A program made the position numbers and the translations under genes. Positions 18,590 to 28,356 of a stretch of DNA of 64,000 bases are shown one piece after another; position 1 is the first letter of the stretch; the number at the start of each line of letters is the position of its first letter. Under the pieces are notes generated by a model. That model worked only from the letters and a program-made list of their open reading frames with translations, was not told the DNA's origin and searched no databases. The DNA comes from CAYNVS01 sp964400725 (GTDB lineage Bacteria > Myxococcota_A > SURF-8 > CAYNVS01). The DNA lies in NCBI GenBank assembly GCA_964400725.1, contig CAYNVS010000014.1, positions 9,146-73,145 on the forward strand, given 5' to 3'.

Positions 18590-19483
18590 ATGAAGAAGTA
18601 TAGCCTGTATTCAGCGATTTTCGCATTGGTTTTGGCGTTCGGAGTTTCCTTTGCTTACGCGGCGGACGAGAACGCTACATCTACCGACAACTCCGCTACC
18701 GGCATGGATGAAAAGGCGCTTGAAAAAGACGCATCCGACGCCAAGGAAAAAGTCGATTCGAAGTCGGGAGAAACGGTTAAAATGGAGCTGCCGGCGAAGA
18801 AGCTCATCAAGGTCGTGCAGAACAAGCTCTACAAAAAAGAGATGAAAGGTCTGCTTCTTCCTTATTTCGGCGGCATGCCGTTCGGCGACTACTACAAGTC
18901 GATGGTAATCGGCTTGAAGGCCGACTTCTTCATCACGGAATATATGGGACTTCAGCTCAACTTCGCTTACGACGTTTACGCGAAGCCTTCCGAGTTTATG
19001 GCCAGCGCGCTTAAGAACCTCTCCGGCGACCCGAAGGGCGTTCCGGCGGCGAAAATGGAATTTTTAACCAATCTCGACTTCGTCTTTATTCCGCTTTACG
19101 GCAAGTTCTCCCTGCTGTCCGAAGTCATCGCTCATTACGACTTAGGCATTTATCTTGGCGGCGGCGTGTCGCGCTATAAGTCCGTTTCCAGCAGCGACAT
19201 CAGCTACATTAACGATAAGTACACCAGCTACGGCGAAAACCTCGACCCGGCTCTGGCTGGCGATCCATGGACGAAAATTTCTCCGGCCATCGACGCGGGC
19301 GTATTCGCCCAGATTTACATCCTCAACTGGCTGCTTGTCCGCGCTGATTTCATGTTCGTCGATTCTCTCACGCACAGAAGAGTTTTCGACGTAGCTAAGA
19401 AAACTATGCAGGACAGCGAATCCCTCGGCATACAGGAATACATGCTCACTTTGGGCGTCGGCTTTATGCTGCCCCCGAACTAA
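18590..19483 (+). CDS. outer-membrane beta-barrel protein, GltA/GltB (NfsA/B)-like
   Basis: 297 residues from ATG 18590, which is preceded by AGGGATA and starts the signal peptide; the upstream ATG 18563 lacks a ribosome-binding site. The signal ends at 'SFAYA-ADEN'. A charged linker precedes a barrel of about 200 residues with aromatic-rich strands ('LNFAYDVYA', 'FIPLYGKFSLL', 'DLGIYLGGGVS', 'VRADFMFVDSL'). This strand and turn pattern fits the short OMP family widespread in myxobacteria (TIGR04565-like), which includes GltA/GltB and NfsA/NfsB. First gene of a cluster with TPR lipoproteins, matching the Nfs gene order. The family call is from memory of its pattern, not an alignment. Confidence 0.65.
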   Translation: MKKYSLYSAIFALVLAFGVSFAYAADENATSTDNSATGMDEKALEKDASDAKEKVDSKSGETVKMELPAKKLIKVVQNKLYKKEMKGLLLPYFGGMPFGDYYKSMVIGLKADFFITEYMGLQLNFAYDVYAKPSEFMASALKNLSGDPKGVPAAKMEFLTNLDFVFIPLYGKFSLLSEVIAHYDLGIYLGGGVSRYKSVSSSDISYINDKYTSYGENLDPALAGDPWTKISPAIDAGVFAQIYILNWLLVRADFMFVDSLTHRRVFDVAKKTMQDSESLGIQEYMLTLGVGFMLPPN

Positions 19484-19565
19484 TCCGCTGTTTTAAGTAT
19501 TTGCGTTTAACGCTTTCAAATATGCGCCGACTCGCTTAATCCGCGCCCGGCTTAGAGGTGATTTG

Positions 19566-21230
19566 ATGAGCAAGCGAATTATAATGATAGGTTTGGTTCT
19601 TACGGCCGTATTGGCGTCCGTAATTGCGACGGGATGCAATAAAAATCCCCGCGACGTAGAGCTCGTGCGTTATAAGTACATAATGATGAAGGAAGAGGAC
19701 AGACTCAAGCTGCCCCAGGACATCCTCGATACTATAGACGCTTACAATAATAAAGACTATTATAAAGCGGCGGTCGGTTTTTCGGCGATACTCAACAACC
19801 AAAGCTACCGCGCCATGCACCAAACCGCGCATTACTACCTGACCGAGTGTCTCGACAGAGTCGGACTTTATCAGGCGTCAATGTTCGAGCTGGCCAATAT
19901 TCTATTCAAAGGCCCGGACCAAATTTATTTTACCGCGGCTCTTACCAAGCTGCTGGCGCTCACCAAGGAGACAAAGGACGAATCGGTCATCTTCAACGTT
20001 TTACAGACGATCGACATCAACCTCTTTCCGCCTAAATTCAAAAACGAAATGATTTACATGCGCGGCAAGCGCCTGTTTTACGAAGGCAATTACGAAGCGG
20101 CGCAAAAAGAGTTCATCGCCGTTTCCACCGACTCGGCTTTCTACGCGAAGTCGCTTTACTTCACCGGCATCATTCAGGTCGTCCGCAAGGATTACGGCGC
20201 GGCGCGCAAAACGTTCGACGCGATTAACGCCCTTCCCGACACCTACTCCGATTTCGGCGAAGCGAGCAAAGTCAAGGAAATGTCCAAGCTGGCTCTCGGA
20301 CAGTTCTTCTACAAGGCGGGCTTTGCGGCCACCCGCGACAAATACGCCATTCTCGCCAAGGCGCTCGACTATTACAACAGCGTTGACCGCGCCAACGACG
20401 ATCAGTGGTTTGAGGCTCTTTTCGAGAAGACGTGGACGACCACTCTAATCGACCACTACAATACTTCTTTGGGCACCATTCTTACAATTAATTCGCCGTT
20501 CTTCGCTCAGCAGTTTTTGCCGGAAGCGAAACTCATCGAGGCGATGAACTGGTACCGTTTGTGCAAATGGGAAGACGTCCGCCATACGGTTAAAACCTTC
20601 AGAGATACCTACGAGCCGATGGCTAAGGCAATCGAGGAGTATTTGGGCGCGAACATTAAAAGCTCCGGCCAAGTCGTTTACGACGATTTGCTCGCCCAAT
20701 ACGAAGCGGCTTTGAACGACAGACAATCGTTGCTGTCTCTTCAGGTTCTCACCGCGGTTCTAAACAACGACAACAAATTCCTCGAAATTTATCTCGCCAT
20801 TAAAGAGATGGAAAAGGAACTCGAAATTTTAAAGAACGCTCCGACCGACTTCCGCAACGACATGTACGTTCAACGTTTCGAGAAGCAAAGCTCCAAAAAG
20901 CTGGAGAACCTTAAAAAGAAGGCCGGAAATAGAGCGCTCACTCAGCTTGACCAAATCGGTAAAACTCTCAAAAACCAGCTGGGCAACGCTTACGCAATCG
21001 ACTTCGAGCTTACCGACAGCGAGCGCAAGCACCTTGAAAAAATCGAGCTTTTCGGAATCACCGCTTCCGAGTATCATGCCGAAAAATCCCGTTTGGATTA
21101 CGCCAACTACACCGAAGCCGTTAAAGGCGGCGAGCTTTATTGGCCGTTCCAAGGGGAATATTGGAAGGACGAGCTCGGATATTATTATTACTCTGTTTCC
21201 GATGAATGCGTCGCGACGGAAAATGATTAA
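19566..21230 (+). CDS. TPR-rich lipoprotein, GltC/NfsC-like position
   Basis: 554 residues from ATG 19566 with GAGGTG ribosome-binding site at 19555-19560 (a TTG just before is not needed). The signal peptide ends in the lipobox ATGC ('VIATGCNKNP'), and the protein is helical throughout with degenerate TPR-like units ('NNKDYYKAAVGFSAILNN', 'LFYEGNYEAAQKEF', 'DYGAARKTFDAI'). It ends in an aromatic-rich tail ('WPFQGEYWKDELGYYYYS'). No enzymatic motif. Position between the barrel and a giant TPR protein equals that of GltC/NfsC in Myxococcus. Likely a periplasmic scaffold attached to the inner leaflet of the outer membrane. Confidence 0.65.
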   Translation: MSKRIIMIGLVLTAVLASVIATGCNKNPRDVELVRYKYIMMKEEDRLKLPQDILDTIDAYNNKDYYKAAVGFSAILNNQSYRAMHQTAHYYLTECLDRVGLYQASMFELANILFKGPDQIYFTAALTKLLALTKETKDESVIFNVLQTIDINLFPPKFKNEMIYMRGKRLFYEGNYEAAQKEFIAVSTDSAFYAKSLYFTGIIQVVRKDYGAARKTFDAINALPDTYSDFGEASKVKEMSKLALGQFFYKAGFAATRDKYAILAKALDYYNSVDRANDDQWFEALFEKTWTTTLIDHYNTSLGTILTINSPFFAQQFLPEAKLIEAMNWYRLCKWEDVRHTVKTFRDTYEPMAKAIEEYLGANIKSSGQVVYDDLLAQYEAALNDRQSLLSLQVLTAVLNNDNKFLEIYLAIKEMEKELEILKNAPTDFRNDMYVQRFEKQSSKKLENLKKKAGNRALTQLDQIGKTLKNQLGNAYAIDFELTDSERKHLEKIELFGITASEYHAEKSRLDYANYTEAVKGGELYWPFQGEYWKDELGYYYYSVSDECVATEND

Positions 21231-21261
21231 TTCTCTGCCTTTTTAAGAGGGGTATGAAACT

Positions 21262-24200
21262 ATGAGCCGTTACATTAGATTTTCAGCAGTCTTACTGGCG
21301 TTCGCCTTTGTTTTGACGCTTGCCGGGTTTAAATCCGACGGGTTCGGTCTTTCTCTGATCAATTCCGTAAAAGCCGCCGACGAAAAAGCCGGCGACGCGG
21401 CGGACAAGGACAAAGAAAAAGATAAGGAAAAGTCCAAGAAAAAGAAGAAGAAGGACGAAGAGAAGAAGGAAGAGAAGAAAGACGATAAAAAGAAAAAGCT
21501 GAAGACCGACGCGACCGAGCAGCAAAGCGGCGACAAGACGAGGAAAAAGCGCAACAAGGAGCGCCAGTTCCAGACTCTTACTCCGGAACAGCAGGCCGAA
21601 GCCGACGCGAAAAAGAAGCAGCAGATTAAAGACTTCGTGGACGAGCTGAAGCGCAAAGACGACGTGAAGGGAAACACTGAAGTCAGCAAAAAATACGACG
21701 AGTCCATTCAAAAATTGCTGGACATAATCGTCAATTCGCCTTCGCAAATAACGCTGCGCAGGCTGGCGGAACTTTACTGGAAGAAGGGGCGCCGTTTGGC
21801 CGCGGAAGAAAACGAGCGCTATCAGTCGGCTATGGAAGAATACATGAAGAACGCCGACAAAGAGAAAAAAGGGACTCAGCCTAAGTTTAACGACAAGGCC
21901 GGCCATAAGTATTACGAGCTCGCAATTTCCGTTTCCTTTAAAATCATCGAGCTATTCCCCGACTGGGACTCCATCGACGAAGTTTATCTGTTCATAGGAC
22001 AGAACTACAACGAAATGGAAATGAAGGACGAAGGCGTTAATTACATTCGCAAGCTGGTGCAGGATTTCCCCGAATCCAAGTACGCGCAGGACGCGTGGTT
22101 CCTCGTCGGAGAATATTACTTCGACAAAGGAAACGCCATGGACGCTTTGGCCGCCTACCAGAACGCCATTAAAGATAAAAACCGCGCCATTTACGGCGTC
22201 GCAAGAAGAAAAATCGGCTGGTGCCATTACAACCTCGCGCAGTTCAAAGAGGCCATAGACGCGCTTCAGGACGTCGTAAGCTGGTCGGAAAGTCAGACCG
22301 GTAAAGGGTTCGCTCTGAAAGACGAGTCTTTGGGCGACCTTGTAAAATTCTACGCCGAAGCCGCCGTCGAGCCGAACAGCGGCGTTACCGAGGAAGACGG
22401 AAGAAACTTTTTCAAATCCAAGGACAAGCAAAAATATTTCATCGCCTTCCTGACCGGTTTGGCGATGGGTTACGAAAACGTCGGCGAATCGCAGAACACG
22501 ATTAGAATATATAAGGAAATAATTGCGATACAGCCGCTTGATAAGAAAAACCCGAACTATCAGCAGAAGATAGTCGATGAATGGGGCAAGATCGGCAACA
22601 AGAACGAACACGTAAACGCGATTCTCGACATGGTCGAATACGCCAAGCCTCCCAAAGAGTCCAAGTGGGTTGAGGCGAACTTGAAGAACTTCAAGGAACT
22701 CGTGGACGAAGCGTGGCAGACCGCGGAAATCATGCTGGTTAAAGTCGTTACCGACTACCACACCGAGGCGATGAAGACCCGACTGGACTCGACGTGGGAA
22801 GCCGCGCAAAAAATTTACGAGATTTATCTGCGCTATTTTATGAAAGATCAGGACGGAACCGTTAATAAAAACTATTATCCGTCCATGTACAACTACGCCG
22901 AACTGCTTTACTCCCGCGCCGAAGATTCCTACAAATTATGGCAAAAAATGCGCGACGCGGCGAAGAAGCAGGGCAAAAATCCCGACGCCGACGAAAACGT
23001 CGTAGCTCAGGAAAACCTGATTAAGAGCTTCTATGAAAAGGCGGGCGATCAGTACCAGAAGGTTGCCGCTTACGACCCCAAGGGGAAATACTTCGAAGAT
23101 TCAGCCTACAACTCCATCGTTGCGTTCGAGCAAATCGTCCGCACCGAAATTCAGAAGGCGTTCGACGACTCTAAGACGCGCCAAAAGAAGAATGTTGCGA
23201 ACATTAAAATTAATAAAGATACCATTGATAAGGACGAGAACCTGAAAGAGCAGTATCCGCGCAAGGACATGCCTTCAATCGTTCAAAAGTTCGTCGATTC
23301 CTGCGAAATTTATATCAAATCTTCGACCAACGAGAAATACATGGTTGACGTTATGTATAAAGCGGCCATCATGTATTACGTCCATAACCAGTTCCCGGAA
23401 GCGGCGACTAAGTTCCGCGTCATCATCGACAAATACCCCAACAACAAGCTGGCGGTATTCAGCGCGAACCTCGTCTTGGATTCTCTCAACATCGAAGGCG
23501 ATTACGCTCAGCTTAACGAAGTCGCGCGCGACTTCTTCTCCCGCCCCTCTCTCATCGATAAGCAGGGAAGCCTTCGTAAACAGTTTAAAGACGACCTTGA
23601 GAGCCTAATCGAGAAATCGCAGTCGAAGCTGTGCTTTATCGAGGCCGCCAAGGCGAAAAACGCTAAGACTAAGGCGGAAAAAGACCAGAACAACATGATA
23701 GCCGGCAACTGCTTTGTCGCTTACCTGCGCGAGTTCTATCCGTACGACGGCAAAAAGAACGTCGTTAAATACGAAGTTCCGAAAGATATGAAGGGGAAAT
23801 ATTGGAGCGGAACCGAATGGAAGCCGATAAAGGGAGCCATTAAAGGCAAAGGCGATATATACGACAGAGCTCTTTACAACTCCATATTCTTCTTCGTTGA
23901 AGCCGGTTACATTAAAAACGCGGTTAAAATGCAGCACGAGTTCATCGAGAACCCGATGTTCGAGAAGAGCAAGTATCTCGAAGAGGTTTTCTTCAACCTC
24001 GGAACCAACTACCGCGCAATGGCCGAATACGAAAAGGCGAGCGAATATTACAAAAAATACGCCGAAAAATACAAGAACGGCGTTTACCTTAAAAACGCTC
24101 TCGAATTCGCGATGGGTTATTATATTAATGTTGGAAACCTAAATCTCGGTTTTAAACTGAGAGAGGATTATCTTAAAATTAAAGACATTAGCGCCGAAGA

Positions 24201-25335
24201 GCGCGACAAGCTGGACTTCCTTGTCGGTTACATTTATTTAGACAACGGCGACGAAAAGAAGGCGGAAAAAGCCTTTCAAGACTACCTGAAGAATCGCGCC
24301 AAGGATTACAAAATCCCCGTCCTCAAGAAGGGTAAGGGCAAAGACAAAAAAGAGACCGCGCTTGGCATCGATAATGAAAATACTTTCTGCAAAGGAAACG
24401 CCGACAACATCGTCATGGCCTACGGAGAGCTTGTAGCGCTTTATAAGAAGCAGAAGCGCGAAAAAGAAGTGAAAGAAATTCAAGAGAAACTTGTTCTCTT
24501 TAGAAAGATTGAAAAGTTTGAAAAGCCGATTTCCCAGAAAGAGTCGATGGGCGTTCTATCCGAAGCCGTCTTTGCGGGCACAGAAGAGAAATTCGCCGAA
24601 TTCAGGGCGAAAAACCTAAAATGCAACGCCGGATTGAGCCAGAAAAACTTCGACAAGTGCATCAAAGACAAACTTAACGAGAAACTCGAAGGGTTGAAGG
24701 AACTGGAATCGACTTATAAAGGAATTATCGCGGAACTGCACGACCCGTTCTGGTCGGTCGCGTCCCTTACCCGCATAGGTTTAGCCTACGAGAACATGGC
24801 AAAGGCCTTCTTCCAATCAACCGTCCCCAACTACCTGATGCAGGTTGGAATCGAAGTTTACGAAATGTACGTTGAAGGGCTGCAGCAGCGTTCCGCGCAA
24901 ATCGAAGAAAAAGCCATCGGCTTCTTCGTCGAGGCGATGAACACTGCAAGAAACTACGGCGTTTACAACGATTATTCTAAAAAAGCCATCGAAATGCTTC
25001 AGCAGTACCGTCCGACAGAATATCCGCAGAGCATGGAGCTATTCACAACCAAGCACGGCTTTGTCGACGCTTTCTACACTGGAGGCTTCGCCATCGCCGA
25101 GCCCGCAGACGAGAAAAAGGAAGAAAAAGAAGAAGCGAAGGAAGAGGCTAAAGACGCCAAAGTTGAAGATAACGCCTTAGACGAAGCCAAAGATAAGAAA
25201 GAAAAGAAGGACGGAGCCAAGGACAAGGCGGAGGAGAAGAAGTCCGATAAAGATAAGAAAGAAGATAAGAAGGAAGAGAAGAAGGACGACAAAAAGGGGA
25301 AAAAGCCCAAGAAGGCGAAGAAGGAAAAGGAATAG
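21262..25335 (+). CDS. giant exported TPR protein, GltD/AgmU-like
   Basis: 1357 residues. A signal peptide (about 1-40, ending 'SVKAADEK') is followed by a Lys/Glu/Asp-rich low-complexity linker (about 45-105). About 1100 residues of TPR/Sel1-like helical repeats follow ('KYAQDAWFLVGEYYFDKG', 'QFPEAATKFRVIIDKYPN', 'AEYEKASEYYKKYAEKY', 'GDEKKAEKAFQDYLKN'). A C-terminal K/E/D-rich tail spans about 1275-1357. Length and order match AgmU/GltD (about 1200 residues, many TPRs), which spans periplasm and cytoplasm in the Myxococcus gliding machine. Likely a periplasmic scaffold; start chosen at ATG 21262 after AGAGGGG. Confidence 0.65.
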   Translation: MSRYIRFSAVLLAFAFVLTLAGFKSDGFGLSLINSVKAADEKAGDAADKDKEKDKEKSKKKKKKDEEKKEEKKDDKKKKLKTDATEQQSGDKTRKKRNKERQFQTLTPEQQAEADAKKKQQIKDFVDELKRKDDVKGNTEVSKKYDESIQKLLDIIVNSPSQITLRRLAELYWKKGRRLAAEENERYQSAMEEYMKNADKEKKGTQPKFNDKAGHKYYELAISVSFKIIELFPDWDSIDEVYLFIGQNYNEMEMKDEGVNYIRKLVQDFPESKYAQDAWFLVGEYYFDKGNAMDALAAYQNAIKDKNRAIYGVARRKIGWCHYNLAQFKEAIDALQDVVSWSESQTGKGFALKDESLGDLVKFYAEAAVEPNSGVTEEDGRNFFKSKDKQKYFIAFLTGLAMGYENVGESQNTIRIYKEIIAIQPLDKKNPNYQQKIVDEWGKIGNKNEHVNAILDMVEYAKPPKESKWVEANLKNFKELVDEAWQTAEIMLVKVVTDYHTEAMKTRLDSTWEAAQKIYEIYLRYFMKDQDGTVNKNYYPSMYNYAELLYSRAEDSYKLWQKMRDAAKKQGKNPDADENVVAQENLIKSFYEKAGDQYQKVAAYDPKGKYFEDSAYNSIVAFEQIVRTEIQKAFDDSKTRQKKNVANIKINKDTIDKDENLKEQYPRKDMPSIVQKFVDSCEIYIKSSTNEKYMVDVMYKAAIMYYVHNQFPEAATKFRVIIDKYPNNKLAVFSANLVLDSLNIEGDYAQLNEVARDFFSRPSLIDKQGSLRKQFKDDLESLIEKSQSKLCFIEAAKAKNAKTKAEKDQNNMIAGNCFVAYLREFYPYDGKKNVVKYEVPKDMKGKYWSGTEWKPIKGAIKGKGDIYDRALYNSIFFFVEAGYIKNAVKMQHEFIENPMFEKSKYLEEVFFNLGTNYRAMAEYEKASEYYKKYAEKYKNGVYLKNALEFAMGYYINVGNLNLGFKLREDYLKIKDISAEERDKLDFLVGYIYLDNGDEKKAEKAFQDYLKNRAKDYKIPVLKKGKGKDKKETALGIDNENTFCKGNADNIVMAYGELVALYKKQKREKEVKEIQEKLVLFRKIEKFEKPISQKESMGVLSEAVFAGTEEKFAEFRAKNLKCNAGLSQKNFDKCIKDKLNEKLEGLKELESTYKGIIAELHDPFWSVASLTRIGLAYENMAKAFFQSTVPNYLMQVGIEVYEMYVEGLQQRSAQIEEKAIGFFVEAMNTARNYGVYNDYSKKAIEMLQQYRPTEYPQSMELFTTKHGFVDAFYTGGFAIAEPADEKKEEKEEAKEEAKDAKVEDNALDEAKDKKEKKDGAKDKAEEKKSDKDKKEDKKEEKKDDKKGKKPKKAKKEKE

Positions 25336-25408
25336 CCTTTGAAGGCTTAAAGCGGTTTTAGCGAATTTAGCGAACGCGTAGAAAAAACCGAGAATGAGGT
25401 AAGACAAA

Positions 25409-27431
25409 ATGGCAACTAGAAAGCTGTTAGTATTGGCTCTTGGAACGATTATAGCGTCCGCGCTGCTCGCGGGCGGGTGCTTTGAAAAAGAAAAGAAAGC
25501 TCCGCAATTTGTGCCGGACGGCGTCCGTTGTCAGATGGACGCTCATTGCAAAGACGGAAAAGTATGCCTTGACGGAATGTGCAAGACGCCGATTCCCGTA
25601 GGCGAGACTCCGGAACAGAAAGCCAAGAGACTTTTGTCCGAGGGTGATAAGGCCCTTGAAACTAACCCGCCGGACTGCCAGACCGCGGCCGATAAATACA
25701 AAGAAGCTCTTTCGCTTAAGCCTGAATTTGGCAACGACGACATTAAATACAATCTCGCAATGTGCCAATTCAACAACGGAGACGTAACAGACTCGGAGCC
25801 GATTTTCGAGGAGTTGTATAAAAACAACCCCGACAACGAAAAAGCGCTTCTCGCCATGGCGCGCATCAAACTTATATACCGCAAACAATCTGAAGCGTTA
25901 AAACTTTATAAAACTTACCTCGACAAACACGAGCGCGCTATCGACGTGCGCGCCAACTACGCTACTTTGTTGCGCATTTCCGGCAAACTGGAAGAATCTC
26001 TTGCCGAGTGCCGCGAAATCTTCATTCAGGATCCGTCTCATCCGGGCGCGTTCAACAACATGGGACTTATTTTTTACGAGCAAGGAAAAGTCGGATTGGC
26101 AAAGTGGGTTTTAAACCAAGGCATTTTCGCCCAGTTGAACATGATTAGCGCCGGCAAAAAGAATAAGGAAGACGCAAACCTCTTCGTGAATCTCGGCGTA
26201 ATCGACCTCAAACAGGGGCGTTTCAAGACCGCACTCGACCGTTTCAAATACGCTCAAATGGTAGATCCGAACAACGTCGGGGCAAACCTTAACATGGGCG
26301 CGATAGCTCTCTCAAATTACGACTATCCCGAAGCCTTGAAAGCGTTTCAGAATGTAATTAAATTCGATCCTTACAACGAGGAAGCGAAATTTAACCTTGC
26401 AATATCGCTGCGCGGCGCGGGCAAATTTGAGGAGGCCGAGAAGGTTTACTTGGAGCTTCTCAACAAAGACCCCGAAAACTATATGCTTTTGTGGAATATG
26501 GGCGTCCTTTACTTCGAGTTTATGAAGAAAAAGGATAAGGCGGACGAAATGTTCAAACGTTTCCTCGCCACCAAAAAAGGAAACAAAGATCAAGACCTTC
26601 GCGCTAAAGTTTACATCGAAAGCGAAGTCGTAACGGTTACCAAGGGAGAAGACCAGTGGGTCGATCCGGTTATTTGCGTCCGCTGCAAAATGGAATGCGC
26701 AGAAGTGCCCCCATGCGAGCCCGGAACAGAGTGCGCTCCGGTTCCGGCGGATAAAAAGCACTGCGCGCCCTGCCAAAAGTGTCCGACTGCGGCTTTATGC
26801 GAAAAGTGTAAGACGATAGACTGCGCTCCTAAAGAGTGCACAGACGATAAATGCCCGCCGCCTCCGCCCGAATGCCCAGCCTGCGGCGTATGTCAGGGCG
26901 TAAAGGAAATCGAATGCGAAATCGACCCGACGAAGTGTCCGGTTGATATTAAGAAGGAAGGCGAGGCGAAGCCCGAAGAAAAGACCGACGGTAAAGTCGA
27001 AGAGGGTAAGGACGAGGTAAAGGCCGAGGACAAAGCTGCCGAAACCAAGCCCGAAGAGAAAAAAGACGATAAAAAAGGAAAGAAGGAGAAAAAGGATAAA
27101 AAAGGCAAGGACAAAGCTGAAGAGAAGAAAGACGATAAAGCCGTAACTCCGCCGGTTGAAGAGAAAAAAGAAGNNNNNNNNNNNNNNNNNNNNNNNNNNN
27201 NNNNNNNNNNNNNNNNNNNNNNNNNNNNNNNNNNNNNNNNNNNNNNNNNNNNNNNNNNNNNNNNNNNNNNNNNAAGAGAAGAAGGACGATAAAGCCGTAA
27301 TTCCGCCGGTTGAAGAGAAAAAAGAAGAGAAAAAAGAGGAGAAAAAAGAAGAAAAAAAGACGGAAACGCCTTTACAGAATGAAAATAAAGATGTAAAAGA
27401 TATAAAAGAAGGCGAGCAGAAGGTTCAGTAA
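25409..27431 (+). CDS. Cys-rich TPR lipoprotein, GltE/AglT-like, spanning the assembly gap
   Basis: One gene interrupted only by the 100-N gap. The frame left of the gap breaks off inside codon 27173 and the frame on the right resumes at 27276, so the halves join in phase if the true gap is a multiple of three (zero works); 100 is not. Signal peptide with lipobox 'LAGGC', then a short Cys-rich motif ('CQMDAHCKDGKVCLDGMC', dickkopf-like), about ten TPR units (about 70-400), a second Cys-rich stretch of about 20 cysteines (about 420-510), and a K/E-rich tail containing the repeat that caused the gap. TPR-lipoprotein identity and location before the small 27458 gene match AglT/GltE. The apparent stop at 27290-27292 is a gap artefact. 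Confidence 0.7.
27121..27327 (+). repeat. tandem repeat flanking the gap (53-bp visible copies)
   Basis: Two near-identical units, 27121-27173 and 27275-27327, encode a K/E/D-rich segment with a central Ala-Val-(Thr/Ile)-Pro-Pro-Val. Copy number is unknown because of the gap. A shorter EKKE array continues to 27360. Confidence 0.85.
27174..27273. other. assembly gap of 100 N within a tandem repeat
   Basis: Exactly 100 N, the conventional placeholder for a gap of unknown size. The 53 bases before it (27121-27173) and the 53 after its first base (27275-27327) are copies differing at two positions, so the assembler probably failed on a tandem repeat. Confidence 0.97.
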
Positions 27432-27457
27432 CCTTTTGAATGCAAGGAGTTTATAAG

Positions 27458-27796
27458 ATGAAAAAGATTATTTTTATTGCGGCGTTCGCTTTTGCGTTCG
27501 TTACGGCCGTGTCGGCGTTTGCGGGCTATTCATACGCGGCGGACGACGAAGAATCCGGCGCGTTTGACGAAGGAGCCGGAACCGAAGGCGGCGGATCGGG
27601 CGGCGGGGGCGACGATACGACTCAGTATAAAAAGGTTACCAACCTCGACTTTGATGAAGTCTTGTTGGAAGCCGAACTTAAAAAACCCACCGGCGTTACG
27701 ATTATCGACCGCCAGCAGCTAAAGTTTAAGAACCTTATTCAACCAAGGCCGGATTTCGAGCCGGAAATGAAGAAATCTGTTGATAACCTTAAGTAA
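27458..27796 (+). CDS. small exported protein, GltF/CglF-like (paralogue 1)
   Basis: 112 residues from ATG 27458, preceded by AAGGAG at 27445-27450. It has a Sec signal peptide ('GYSYA-ADDE'), an acidic and Gly-rich linker (about 27-55), and a C-terminal domain of about 55 residues. That domain shares with the gene at 28010 a pattern LDF-EV...L.KP.G...I..R.LKF..LI..R.DFEPEMKKS.D.LK. Short periplasmic proteins ending this way occur in Myxococcota, and the order TPR giant - TPR lipoprotein - small exported protein is that of gltD-gltE-gltF. The CglF/GltF assignment is a memory-based guess. A terminator follows at 27820. Confidence 0.65.
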   Translation: MKKIIFIAAFAFAFVTAVSAFAGYSYAADDEESGAFDEGAGTEGGGSGGGGDDTTQYKKVTNLDFDEVLLEAELKKPTGVTIIDRQQLKFKNLIQPRPDFEPEMKKSVDNLK

Positions 27797-27819
27797 TTAA
27801 TGTATATTTAACTCGTATT

Positions 27820-27847
27820 AAGCCCGCTTATATGCGGGCTTTTTTCT
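27820..27847 (+). terminator. intrinsic terminator of the barrel/TPR operon
   Basis: An 8-bp stem (27820-27827 with 27834-27841) around TTATAT is followed by a T-rich run. It ends the transcription unit that starts near 18.5 kb. Confidence 0.93.
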
Positions 27848-28009
27848 ATTAATACCGCTTGTAAATATTTCATTTCTTAATTTTTATAAAATAATATAAG
27901 GGGGTAGATTAAATTTTTTTCTTTACCTTAAACGCCCGGCTAATTTACCATTGAATTAAAGGGGAACAGGCTTTTGCGACCGCTGACAATTCAGAGAAAG
28001 GAGCGAAAG

Positions 28010-28351
28010 ATGAAGAGGACAATTATTTTTCTTGCGATTGCGGCGTTGGTTTTAAGCGTTTTCTTTTTTTCGATGGCCTTTATAAAGGCCGCGGACGAAA
28101 ACGAAGGCGCAGTCGAAAATCCTTTCGATGCGACTACCGCGGAGGACGTAAACGACTTTAACGGAAGCGCGGGAACGGCGGTACAAAAGGAAACGATTTT
28201 GGATTTCGAGGAAGTCTCGCTTTACGGCGATTTACAAAAGCCGCACGGAACTTTTATTCCGGGCGACAGAGATTTAAAGTTTGAAAGTTTAATCGCCATG
28301 CGAAACGATTTCGAGCCGGAGATGAAAAAGTCGGCAGATAAGTTAAAATGA
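28010..28351 (+). CDS. small exported protein, paralogue 2 of the 27458 gene
   Basis: 113 residues from ATG 28010, with AAAGGAG at 27998-28004. The signal peptide has a long hydrophobic core ('ALVLSVFFFSMAF'). After an acidic linker, the C-terminal 55 residues match the preceding gene's: 'LDFEEVSLYGDLQKPHG', 'RDLKFESLI' and 'DFEPEMKKSADKLK'. It is separated from its paralogue by a terminator and a 213-nt AT-rich spacer, so it can be expressed alone. The duplication suggests two partners or locations for the same binding domain. Function unknown. Confidence 0.7.
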   Translation: MKRTIIFLAIAALVLSVFFFSMAFIKAADENEGAVENPFDATTAEDVNDFNGSAGTAVQKETILDFEEVSLYGDLQKPHGTFIPGDRDLKFESLIAMRNDFEPEMKKSADKLK

Positions 28352-28356
28352 AATAA

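Noticed and set aside
27276..27292. Short C-terminal tail and stop after the gap in the left frame
   Set aside because: Frame depends on the arbitrary 100-N placeholder; the other frame continues the repeat and gives a proper end at 27431.
18590..28351. Calling the cluster a gliding motor outright
   Set aside because: No TolQ/TolR-like AglRQS motor proteins occur in the window, and TPR similarity is generic.
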